A stretch of DNA of 64,000 nucleotides from Limnephilus marmoratus (taxonomy: Eukaryota > Arthropoda > Insecta > Trichoptera > Limnephilidae). Positions 55,707-64,000 of this stretch are shown piece by piece. The translations under genes and the position numbers were made by a program. The stretch is from contig OU862908.1 of NCBI GenBank assembly GCA_917880885.1, positions 52,845,819 to 52,909,818 of the forward strand, given 5' to 3'. How positions within the stretch are numbered: position 1 is the stretch's first letter; each line of letters starts with the position of its first letter. The notes beneath the pieces are model-generated. The model was not told where the DNA came from, made no database searches, and was given only the letters and a program-made list of their open reading frames with translations.

Positions 55707-57139
55707 TAGAAATAGGTCACTAACATTTTTTATAATTAATACGTATGAAAATAACACAAAAGGTGTGTATTATTTCATATTATGTATAACAATTGGTTAT
55801 AAATCGCCACGATACGCCCATGTTTTAAATTTAATATAATTCATATTGCCCCCAAAAGACTTCTTCAGTATCTATGGGTAGATTGGGCGTAATTAGGTGA
55901 GTAGGTGGGTATCCACCTAATAATGGCTAGTCGGCAGACCGGGTAGGGCAGGTCGGGGCACGTTACCCCCTCGGGGTGAGTTGTTGAGAAATTCATCTGG
56001 CGGATTTTCGATCTAAATAATAATAAATACAACACATGCTAGTATGTGATACCACCTATTTTTAATTTAAAAATTATCAATAAAAAAAAAATTACGAAAA
56101 ATTCTTTGTTAAAATTTATTACGCTTTATTTTAGTAGGAATAACATAATTGTTAATTGCATGCAAAAAAGAATCAAAATTTAAAAAAAGCAGAGACCAAT
56201 AATGTACTGCTTGTAATGAAAATTTTATTAAAACGCAGAAGGAATACGGATATTGCAGTACGTTGAATATGAACGTCGTCATCTTTTTTCATGTTATACC
56301 GCACAAGAGTCGTAACTGTTGAAACTCATTGTTGTCAACCGTTGGTTAGTCGCAACTGTTGGTTTCAGAGCAAGTTGAAATCATGGCATCGATTTGCGAA
56401 ATATTTTGAATCTGAATAAAGTTGGGAAAGAGGTAGGTTTAAAAATGCCTCGTTATTGAGCATCAACTTGTTAAAAACAGATCAGTCTGCATTTTTTATT
56501 GGAGTTGTAATCTCTCGAAAGGGTAATATCGGAAATATCTTACACTCTTTGAAGAGTTTTTCGTGTGGAATAATATTTTTTTAATTATGTTACATATAAA
56601 AATAATAACAATAATTGTTCACCCGTCCGAGCTATTCAAAACACTTAATTAATGAACCCAGAGATTGATTTTACAATAAACATAAAAAAATTAATTGTCA
56701 AATTTCTGAAACCCCTGTGAATGCTAACAGGTGTTGCGTTTGCGCGCGCCCGGTCCCACGGGACCCTCAGGGAATAAAACTGTGGCTCGCGGTCCGATCA
56801 TTACTAGCTAGTGATGAATGGTTTTTCCTTTTTATATCATACCCCCAACTCACCCAAAAAATTACACAAAAGTAAAAAAATCTCTTTAAAATCAACATTA
56901 GTTAGTTTACACTGTACAGATAGTGTGATTATTTTACATATTGTCTTCCCTTTGGAAGTTCTTGTTATTGAGTTTGTTTTTTCTAGATAATGCAAAACGC
57001 TCGGGGCGCCACTGTGAGATAATCCTCTACTGAGAACGCGAGAAAAATGTTAAGAATTTTTGGTCCGTGGTCAAATATGGTAATACTTATAATATAAAGA
57101 GAAGATAGTAATATATAAAGTAATATTATCGGGAGCGGG
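55707..57139. other. Mostly unassigned interval
   Basis: Short GC-rich pieces with hAT-like end motifs (gtggctcgcggtccgatcat at about 56782; ggggcgccactg ending at about 57014), without clear partners. No gene recognised. Confidence 0.35.
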
Positions 57140-57420
57140 GAATCCTTGAAGAAAAGTGAGTGATTTTCAGTTCGTAAGAAGAATGTATGCGAGAGATGAG
57201 TGTGCCGATAAGGATATTGACAGAAGAATGGAGCCCGTTAAACCTTGCCAATAATATGTATAATAAAGTTGAATAATTGCAGAAGAAATTAGATCCCCTG
57301 TGTGCATGCTTGACGAAACAAGGTCTATTTTGATCGACCAACGAATGAGGACATCCGAAATGAATAAAACGTCAATCCAATTTAGAGATAAGAGGCAGAG
57401 AAGAAGATGTCATGGAATCA
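57140..57420 (+). pseudogene. Heavily decayed RTE-type relic
   Basis: The segment around 57175-57235 reads ARDECADKDIDRRM, close to TRDLRADRDIERRV in the RTE fragment at 23680-24452, and the following bases keep short matches in order. No usable frame remains. Confidence 0.5.
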
Positions 57421-57593
57421 ATGACATAGGAAGATAATGAGCTGACTCGCGTTGGTATATATATTTTTTTAATTATGTTAAACTATCCCGATTTACGAAG
57501 GCTATCATTTAAATCATGGGTCGGCAACCTTTTGTTGTAAAAGGGCCAAATATTTTATGTGGGGATTAGTGCAGGCCGCACTTGTATATCTGA

Positions 57594-57707
57594 TAGTTGG
57601 TGACTTAGCAGGGGTGCCCGGGTTTATGGGGTGAGGTATGCCCAGGTCTTGGCGGCGGATGCATCTGCCCACCTGCTGCGTGGCGGGTCGGATCGAGGGA
57701 GACCTTT
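57594..57707 (+). mobile_element. SINE1, left part, split by LINE C
   Basis: From ttggtgacttagcagggg to gatcgagggagacc, ending at the LINE C tail. It continues at 62331. The first bases of the SINE are missing. Confidence 0.85.
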
Positions 57708-58012
57708 TTTTTTTTTTTTTTTTTTTTTATTTATTTGAGACACAAACAGGATATTTATAAACATTTTTGTGGGTTAAATATAATAAATTAAAATACAAAT
57801 ATAAATATCCCTAGACTAATGTGTCTGCAGTAATCACATTTGAATATTTACAGAAGCAAACACATGAAAAACAATGCAAGTATTATTTATACATAACTTT
57901 AAAAACAAAAAAAACTAAATACAAAATTGAAATACATTATAAGTATACAATATTTATGAAGTATTTCCTGAGATGTAATAAAACAACAAATAAATTATTA
58001 TTATTTTTTTTT

Positions 58013-60883
58013 TTAGGTGCACAAATCGTGGAGATATTTTTTGAAACATGTTACATTGTTTAGAAAAATATCTATAAAAGTGTGTATCTTGACAAGATCA
58101 TTGTATGATCGACATATTCTGGACATAGGATTAAAGTATCCAGTATTATTAGTAAAGATTTCAGTCCAGAATGTGTTTAGGTTTCTGGTAGATTTTGGCC
58201 TGGCGTATAACTTGATTTGGTTGACTAAGTTACTGTCTACACGATTATTCACAATTTTATACAGCATTAAGAGGTCATTTATGTTTCGTCTTTTAACCAG
58301 ACTTTCTAATTTGAAATGTCTAAGTCTTTGTTCGTACCCGTCGAGAAGATGATAGACACCTGATCGGTAAGACAAAATCCGTGTAAATTTTCTTTGGACT
58401 GATTCGAGTCTAGATATCTGTGTAATATAATGTGGATTCCAGACTGTTGACCCGTACTCAAGAACACTTCGGATTAAGGAATTGAATAGAATTATTAGAC
58501 TGTTAGAATTCTTAAACAGTTTGGTTGATCTTACAATAAAACCAAGTAATTTATTTGATTTACACACAATGTATTCAATGTGTTGATTGAATGTTAGTTT
58601 GTTGTCAAATATAATTCCTAAATCTTTTATTGATTCAACTGTTTCTAGATTGTGACCACATATGCTATATGAATACAAAGTTTTGTTGGTGTTCTTCGTG
58701 AAATTTATAACTTTGCACTTAGCTATATTCAGTTCCATTTCATTGTCAACACACCAGGTAGATATTGTGTTAAGGTCTTGTTGTAAGAGTTCACAATCTT
58801 TCATAGATTTAATTGCTTTATATAATTTGAGGTCATCAGCATATAGAGAAAAATTACAGCGGAGTTTGTATGTAAGGTCGTTAATAAAGATTAAGAAAAG
58901 TAAGGGTCCAAGGTGAGATCCTTGTGGTACGCCCGACGTAACTAATATTGGGGAAGAGTTAAAACCGTTGACAGTAACTAATTGACTTCCATGTGATAAA
59001 TATGATTCTAACCAACGAAGTAGATTTCCGTGAATGCCGATTTTATCCAGTTTATTCATTAAGATATAGTGACTAACTTTGTCAAAGGCCTTACTGAAAT
59101 CGGTGTACACGGCATCAACCTGTGTTTTATTATTCATCGATTTACATAGAAAGTCCATATACTCGAGTAAATTAGTATTTGTGGATCTTTTAGCTACAAA
59201 GCCATGTTGGAAAGGACTAAGTATATGTTTTACATGGTTAAAGATGGTTTTGTATACAATGGACTCGAATATTTTGCCAAAACAAGATAAAAGGCTGATA
59301 GGACGGTAGTTTGTTACATCATTTTTACTGCCAGATTTATGGATCGGAATGACGTGGGCAACCTTCCACAGATCCGGAAATACCCCATCGTTCAGACTTT
59401 TGATGAATATTTTGTGTAATGGTACTGCAAGCTGATCTGCACAATTTCGAATAAATAGTGGAGGAATTCCATCTGGGCCGAAACCCTTATTGATATCAAG
59501 AGTGTTCAATTTCTCTTTGACCTCATCTAAAGTTATTATGATTTGAGACAGTGGGTAATTATAGAGTGGGGAAGAAAGTTTAGAGTCACTTTTAGAATTG
59601 GATGGTAAGCTAAAAACAGAAGAGAAGTAAGTAGATAACAGTTCACATGTATCTTCTCCATTTGTTGCTGATTTGTCATGGAGATGCATGATTTTGGGGA
59701 GAGAATTAGAAATTCTTTTTGAATTAATGAGGGTTGAAAGATTTTTGATACTGTTAGGGAGAGAATTTTCTATTGAATCTATATAGGCTTTAAGGCATGT
59801 ACGTATGGATACTTTTACTCTAGCCCTCAAGATAGAAAAACTGTCGTAGTCATATTGATTTTTGTATTTTTTCCATTTCTTTCTAAACTTTTCTTTTTCT
59901 CTGAGTTGGTGGATTAGAACACTGCTAAACCAAATTGGAAACTTATTATTCCTGTTTCTTAGGCGCGGAGTGTGTTTTTCAATTGATAGCCATAACAAGT
60001 TATAAAAATGTAGTAGGGAGTCATTACAATTCAGCGTGTTAAGATCGTCCCAGTTATTAAGTGATAACATTTCATTGCATTTAATGTAATCCGTTTTTTT
60101 GAAGTTATATTTGATGTGATCTGGATTAGTGGGTAGGGGTCTGTATTTGGACATCAAAAGATCGAATTCAATGGGAGGATGGTAAGGGTCAATTTTGGAT
60201 AGCACATGTGAAGCAATTTGAATATTGAGGTTATGGTTTGAAAACACTAAATCTAAAATTCGATCTATGTTGTTAGTTACGTGATTGAATTGATTAAGTC
60301 CAGTCAAATTTTGAAAGTCTAGTAGAGATATCGATTTTTGGCTATTATGTAAGACTGGTCTGGTGTGCGTTACATTGACATTTGGTGAGTATTGAATAGA
60401 TGGGACATTAAAATCACCCATTATTATTGTGATATCGTCTGATGATAAGTTATTATATGTCGTATGACACTTTTCGAAAAAATCTGTGAGATTTTCGATC
60501 GGTATATCTGGAGGCAAATACGCCAAACATAAGTTAATGGATTGTCTGGATGTTTCATTTAATTTAAATTTAATCCATAAATCTTCTGTAGATTTTGAGC
60601 TGTGTGCTGAGACTGAAAAAGATGTCATTTCTTTCTTTATGGCTATTAGAACTCCACCACCTGATTTTTTAAAGGAACTCGATATGTCCCTATCGCGTCT
60701 ATATATATTATAACGATCGTCTACTATTTCATGGTCAAAGATTGTGGAGTCTAACCATGTTTCTGTAAAACAAATTAAATCATAATTGCAACTGAGCACT
60801 TCGTAATATAAATCAGTTAATTTACTTTTTAAACCACGTACATTTTGATAATAAAATGTTATTGCCGTTTTGTTAGAATACAT
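58013..60883 (-). CDS. LINE C ORF2: endonuclease-reverse transcriptase
   Basis: A complete 956-residue frame from ATG 60883. It nicks genomic DNA and copies the element RNA into the cut. Endonuclease domain: QN at 13-14, catalytic Glu in FTETWL (41), GDFN at 156-159, LDLVFS at 210-215 and the late His in DPYHPP (235). Reverse transcriptase: GFGPDGIPP, NYRPISLL, YTDFSKAFDKVSH, TSGVPQGSHLGP and catalytic YADD at 681-684, followed by the usual C-terminal region (WNPHYITQ, RRNINDLLMLYKI). All key residues I can check are present and there is no stop or shift. It is closest in this window to LINE A ORF2 (shared SGVPQGSHLGP and DFSKAFDK forms). Confidence 0.95.
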   Translation of the reverse strand: MYSNKTAITFYYQNVRGLKSKLTDLYYEVLSCNYDLICFTETWLDSTIFDHEIVDDRYNIYRRDRDISSSFKKSGGGVLIAIKKEMTSFSVSAHSSKSTEDLWIKFKLNETSRQSINLCLAYLPPDIPIENLTDFFEKCHTTYNNLSSDDITIIMGDFNVPSIQYSPNVNVTHTRPVLHNSQKSISLLDFQNLTGLNQFNHVTNNIDRILDLVFSNHNLNIQIASHVLSKIDPYHPPIEFDLLMSKYRPLPTNPDHIKYNFKKTDYIKCNEMLSLNNWDDLNTLNCNDSLLHFYNLLWLSIEKHTPRLRNRNNKFPIWFSSVLIHQLREKEKFRKKWKKYKNQYDYDSFSILRARVKVSIRTCLKAYIDSIENSLPNSIKNLSTLINSKRISNSLPKIMHLHDKSATNGEDTCELLSTYFSSVFSLPSNSKSDSKLSSPLYNYPLSQIIITLDEVKEKLNTLDINKGFGPDGIPPLFIRNCADQLAVPLHKIFIKSLNDGVFPDLWKVAHVIPIHKSGSKNDVTNYRPISLLSCFGKIFESIVYKTIFNHVKHILSPFQHGFVAKRSTNTNLLEYMDFLCKSMNNKTQVDAVYTDFSKAFDKVSHYILMNKLDKIGIHGNLLRWLESYLSHGSQLVTVNGFNSSPILVTSGVPQGSHLGPLLFLIFINDLTYKLRCNFSLYADDLKLYKAIKSMKDCELLQQDLNTISTWCVDNEMELNIAKCKVINFTKNTNKTLYSYSICGHNLETVESIKDLGIIFDNKLTFNQHIEYIVCKSNKLLGFIVRSTKLFKNSNSLIILFNSLIRSVLEYGSTVWNPHYITQISRLESVQRKFTRILSYRSGVYHLLDGYEQRLRHFKLESLVKRRNINDLLMLYKIVNNRVDSNLVNQIKLYARPKSTRNLNTFWTEIFTNNTGYFNPMSRICRSYNDLVKIHTFIDIFLNNVTCFKKYLHDLCT

Positions 60884-60897
60884 TTTGAAAGTATATC

Positions 60898-61356
60898 TTA
60901 AGCATAATTAAATATATTTTTTTTTTTAAATTTATATGAAAATAATTTATTGTAAAGTAAATAATTATGCTTTGAAAGGGGGCAATTATGAACATCATAA
61001 TATTTGGTTTGTTTGTGGTATATGATTTTGTCTATGGTATCAGGTGTAATTAATTTTGACAGATTTAGGTTATAGAAACGTAAACATGATGATAAGCATA
61101 TAACAGTAGCACAAAAGAATGGTATATTACAATTATTTCTAATAGGTTGCGATAGTTTTTTGTATTTAACAGGTAGTGGTACTTCATGAGAATAATGATT
61201 AATCGTGTAAGTCATATTTTGTTGTTGTTTCACAGAATAATTTTGTTCAAAAGATTGCAACAGTTTTTTGTGACATTTAAAACATTCTGATGATTCGTTA
61301 GTTACTACAATGGATATATTGTGCATTGTGCATATAATTAAGGTAAATTCCATCAT
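60898..61356 (-). CDS. LINE C middle ORF, unknown
   Basis: A 152-codon frame starting ATG 61356 that fills almost all of the space between ORF1 (stop at 61406) and ORF2 (start at 60883). It contains a CFKCHKK motif (Cys-x2-Cys-His) at residues ~22-28, a Cys-rich hydrophobic stretch (FFCATVICLSSCLRFYNL) near the middle and a Lys-rich end (YKFKKKN). Related LINEs usually have little or nothing here. It may be a real small protein, an N-terminal extension lost by a stop, or chance in AT-rich DNA. I do not recognise it. Confidence 0.4.
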   Translation of the reverse strand: MMEFTLIICTMHNISIVVTNESSECFKCHKKLLQSFEQNYSVKQQQNMTYTINHYSHEVPLPVKYKKLSQPIRNNCNIPFFCATVICLSSCLRFYNLNLSKLITPDTIDKIIYHKQTKYYDVHNCPLSKHNYLLYNKLFSYKFKKKNIFNYA

Positions 61357-61405
61357 TGTGGAATGGAGTGAAAATTAATGAAATTAAGTTAATTAATTAA
61401 AATTG

Positions 61406-62161
61406 TTAGGCATAAGTGACAGGAGTATCTCGTTTTTTTATCTTTTCTAAATCGTTAAATGAATTTATACATATGTGGTTTGTGTTTTCATTGAGCCGAA
61501 GGAAAATTTTACAGTTTTTTATCCAGCAGAATTTAAATTTTTGTTCTTTAGAAAACTCTCTAACCTTTTTATAGAGGATTTTATTTTTGGGGGAAAGGTG
61601 TTCATTAATGAAGATGTTATGTCCTCCGTGGATGTTGATGTCCTCCGCTGTGAGGCCCTTCCTCTTGCGAATTGCAGCGATTATGTCGTCCTTTTGTTGC
61701 CTCCGTTCCAGCTTCACAACAACGTTCCTCGGTCTTCTTTCAATTTTCTCCCGTGGAGCGACGCGACTGGCGAACTCAATGTGACTAGGCATCTCTACCT
61801 TAAGTTCGGCGTAGATTTTCTTCAGAACATCCATTAAATTTTCTTGTTTTTTTTCCGGAATCCCGATAATCTCTATGTTATTAGCACGAGCATACTGTTC
61901 ATTGGCGTCAACTTTCGCTTGTAATTCAAGCAAATCTTTTTTTTGTGACATATTATTTACGTTTGTTTTTTCCAATTCGGTAATTTTTTTCTCCATATTT
62001 TTAAATTTTAATTCGTAATCATCAATTTTAAGGCTCAGAAATTCTACGGATTTTACTAAATCCCGTATCTCCGATTTAAATGTATTATTTAACTCACAGA
62101 ATTTGGCTTCTATGCGACTTAACGCATCAGATTCTTCCGCTTGTGTTTTCTTTGGTGGCAT
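61406..62161 (-). CDS. LINE C ORF1 protein
   Basis: A 251-residue intact frame from ATG 62161. Residues ~15-95 form a coiled coil (SRIEAKFCELNN on), followed by the RNA-recognition-like NNIEIIGIPEKKQENL and RPRNVVVKLERR, and a C-terminal FP-type domain (KILYKKVREFSKEQKFKFCW, IKNCKIFLRLNEN). Domain order is the same as LINE B ORF1. It binds element RNA as a multimer. ORF2 is about 520 bases downstream. Confidence 0.88.
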   Translation of the reverse strand: MPPKKTQAEESDALSRIEAKFCELNNTFKSEIRDLVKSVEFLSLKIDDYELKFKNMEKKITELEKTNVNNMSQKKDLLELQAKVDANEQYARANNIEIIGIPEKKQENLMDVLKKIYAELKVEMPSHIEFASRVAPREKIERRPRNVVVKLERRQQKDDIIAAIRKRKGLTAEDINIHGGHNIFINEHLSPKNKILYKKVREFSKEQKFKFCWIKNCKIFLRLNENTNHICINSFNDLEKIKKRDTPVTYA

Positions 62162-62330
62162 TGTATGGTTGTTTTTTTTTTATATATTTAGCGAAACTGA
62201 TAAATTCAAGTTATTTTGTCGATAAAATTGGTGATTGATAACACTTTATATTGATATATTTTACTTAATTTCAATATTTAGTTGAAAATTTCGTTTCGTG
62301 ACAGTTCAAGACCATAGATAATTATAATTA

Positions 62331-62565
62331 TTTGACCTTTCCAGCAAGACTCTCTCGACTCATCGCCTTGCACTGCAATTGGAAGGATTGATTCATACGT
62401 CCTTACTCTTGGACACACTGCCACCCAGATTCCTACCCATCCCTCATACCTTTTACCTTCCCAGAAGTTCCTATCCTTCCCTTCCTTAAAACGACCCTCC
62501 ACACGGCAATCCCCTAAGATGATATAGGCTTTTAGTGTGGAGCTATTGTGAAAAAAAACCTTCAA
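62331..62565 (+). mobile_element. SINE1, right part, split by LINE C
   Basis: Continues the copy at 57594-57707 from tttgacctttccagc to the tail at about 62553-62562. The inner tail hairpin is deleted (gatataggcttttagtgtgg). Confidence 0.85.
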
Positions 62566-62683
62566 TATTTGTGTACAAATATTTTAATTTTAAAAATGAA
62601 AAGGAACGTTGTATATTTTTAAGACTTTTATTGTGGTTGTTAATAAAACCAATGAGATTTTTTTGGTTTTTTTTTTTTTTTTT

Positions 62684-63016
62684 ACATGAGCTCCACACAG
62701 GAGGCCCTGAGGAAAATAATTTCCCTCAGGGCCTATGTCATCTTTGGGGATGCTGTGTGGAGGGTTTATTTAAAGGAAAGGAAGGAGAGGAGAATTCTGT
62801 GAAGGAAAAGGGTTTAAGGGGTGGGTTGGAATCTGGGGTTTAGTGTGTCCTGGACATCCGCCTCCAAGACCTAGACAAACCTCACCCTATGAACCCGGGC
62901 ACCTCTGCTAAATCGCCAAACGTAGCGAACCACTTGGGTTGACCTATGACAGAGGTGTTGGTTATCCATTAACGGTTCCCGGGGCGGCGGTACCCAATCC
63001 CGCCTCCCAAATTTGA
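62684..63016 (-). mobile_element. SINE1 copy, short subfamily, complete, reverse strand
   Basis: Well preserved: poly(A) (poly(T) 62666-62682 on +), perfect tail hairpin at 62690-62758, the ~170-base deletion typical of the short subfamily, and a complete head (ggcggcggtacccaatcccg, then cctcccaaatt). It lies inside the hAT-like element 57515-63580. Confidence 0.9.
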
Positions 63017-63588
63017 CTTTGACTGTATTTGACTTTCAAGTTTTCTTTTTCTAGTTAGCTTGCATTTTTGAAGTAGAGTCGCGTAGTATTGCTTCTGAAT
63101 GTGAATCCGATAACCGAGAACAGTGTTTGTTTTCTCGATAATTCAGAAATGAAAAAGCCTGCTCACTAATATAGGTACTACCAAACATAGTAATAATTTG
63201 CTCATTTTAACTCCTTGTAGTTTTCAGAAGGCAAACCTCCATAGTAATCCACTAAGTTTTTTCTGTGAAAGCCATTTTAAGTGTGGTATTTTTTTATTTA
63301 ATTTATAATTTTATTTATTTTAGGAAAAGTTGACAGAAAATTTGAGATTCCAAAATAAAACAATGAAAAGATAGTTAATTAAGCCAATTATGAACTTTAT
63401 CACATTGCAAACCTACCGTGTTGATTTGCAAATCTCTCCCTCCTCGCTGTCCCTTCGCTCCCTTTCTCACTCCCTTTTACTCCGTTGTGTTGTGCATGAT
63501 ATCGTCCGTCTCGTGCGTTGCGGCGAGAATCTTGTGGGCCGCACCAAAACGCCTCGCGGGGCGCAGGTTGCCGACCCATGATTCAAAT

Positions 63589-64000
63589 GGTCAACTTAAT
63601 ATTGAGGTTTTGGTCGGCTCTAAAGTTTTCTGTCGGCAAATAGTCAGTTGAGCAGCCACATGCGGTCAACAAGTAGAACAAGATTAATCAGCAAACAATT
63701 AAAATTTTAATTATTTAAAATTTGAATTTTCATTTTTATTTCTATTTTTCTTTAAAACATGATTTTTTTTTCTTTATTTTCACTTACTTTTATGTATTTC
63801 TTATTTTTATTTAGTATATTTAATTATCTGTTTGAATAAAATAGTATTTTTTAATTCCTATTTAAAATATTAAACGCATGACTACCACAACACATGGGTA
63901 TTAGTGGTGGCTCAGTTTATAACAAAAATACAAAGAACAATACAATGCAACGTTTAAAGTAAAAGTCAATCAGCATTGTGCTATTGAAAGTGCATACATA
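63589..64000. other. Unassigned AT-rich end of window
   Basis: No gene recognised. gtggtggctcagttt at about 63906 resembles the A-box part of SINE3, but no B box follows. Confidence 0.4.

Larger units (their letters stand above)
57708..62330 (-). mobile_element. LINE C, CR1/Jockey-like, apparently intact
   Basis: Full-length non-LTR retrotransposon on the - strand: 5' untranslated region about 62162-62330, ORF1 61406-62161, a middle open frame 60898-61356, ORF2 58013-60883, 3' untranslated region and a tail of aaataaat plus poly(A) (57708-57736). It interrupts SINE1 between gagacct and tttgacct; the duplicated target is only a few bases and cannot be fixed exactly because of the T run. Intact frames and clean tail suggest a recent insertion. 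Confidence 0.92.
57515..63580. mobile_element. hAT-like element containing later insertions
   Basis: Ends are CATGGGTCGGCAACCT (57515-57530) and its perfect complement at 63565-63580. Flanking 8-base sequences atttaaat (57507-57514) and attcaaat (63581-63588) differ by one base, as expected for an old hAT duplication. GGCC/GCAC blocks next to both ends (gggccaaa; gggccgcacc) are typical of hAT subterminal sequence. Most of the 6 kb is later insertions (SINE1, LINE C, a second SINE1); the element's own DNA is about 57531-57593 and 63020-63564 and holds no recognisable transposase. Confidence 0.75.

Noticed and set aside
58017..58352. 111-codon forward frame
   Set aside because: Antisense shadow of LINE C ORF2.
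61475..61837. 120-codon forward frame
   Set aside because: Antisense shadow of LINE C ORF1.
1..64000. CRISPR arrays, bacterial operons, Shine-Dalgarno sites or phage genes
   Set aside because: None seen; direct repeats here are transposon copies or satellites without spacer regularity, and the content is eukaryotic.

Overview
This window looks like non-coding, transposon-packed DNA from an insect nuclear genome. The reasons are its AT-rich base composition, the complete absence of recognisable host housekeeping genes, and several families of non-LTR retrotransposons (LINEs), tRNA-derived SINEs, hAT-like elements and foldback elements of insect type. Short motifs such as taggtaggtacctac recur throughout, as they do in aphid and moth genomes. 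I cannot decide between Hemiptera, Lepidoptera and other orders from the sequence alone. Almost all long open frames belong to mobile elements; two short open stretches (41099-41328 and 36115-36237) are the only candidates for host exons, and both are weak.

Layout. 1-2.5 kb: copies of an abundant poly(A) SINE (called SINE1 here), a tRNA-like repeat and a 76-bp tandem repeat. 3.0-3.5 kb: a Helitron-like element carrying a G-rich tract. 4.6-6.8 kb: a 5'-truncated LINE whose last ~100 bases and stem-loop are shared with SINE1. 11.6-20.1 kb: a nested pair, in which a CR1/Jockey-like LINE on the + strand (LINE A, 12.7-17.0 kb) has landed inside ORF2 of a second LINE on the - strand (LINE B). 21.0-24.5 kb: a 116-bp insertion with a hammerhead-ribozyme-like core, then decayed LINE and RTE-type ends. 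25-38 kb: mostly unassigned AT-rich DNA with scattered SINEs, a second Helitron-like copy and a second RTE lineage. 39.1-40.0 kb: an 819-bp composite of inverted and tandem 413-bp units, each with a tRNA-like domain, flanked by a 13-bp target-site duplication. 40-56 kb: SINE copies, a 798-bp hAT-like element with perfect 8-bp duplications, several foldback elements (one with a clear hammerhead-like core at 46.87-46.91 kb) and a 7-bp satellite. 57.5-63.6 kb: a stack of insertions in which a hAT-like element contains SINE1, and that SINE1 is split by an apparently intact LINE (LINE C).

How the parts relate. LINE C has open ORF1 and ORF2 plus an unexplained third open frame between them, and is the best candidate for an active element. 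The truncated LINE at 4.6-6.8 kb and SINE1 share a 3' stem-loop, which points to a LINE/SINE partnership in which the LINE enzyme copies SINE1. A second SINE (SINE2) has a tRNA-derived head and serves as a landing site for two foldback elements. Foldback units with hammerhead-like cores (21.1, 46.0, 46.8 and 55.5 kb), sometimes next to tRNA-like sequence, are the least familiar material here and resemble the terminal repeats of Penelope-like elements or retrozymes, although no matching reverse transcriptase is present.
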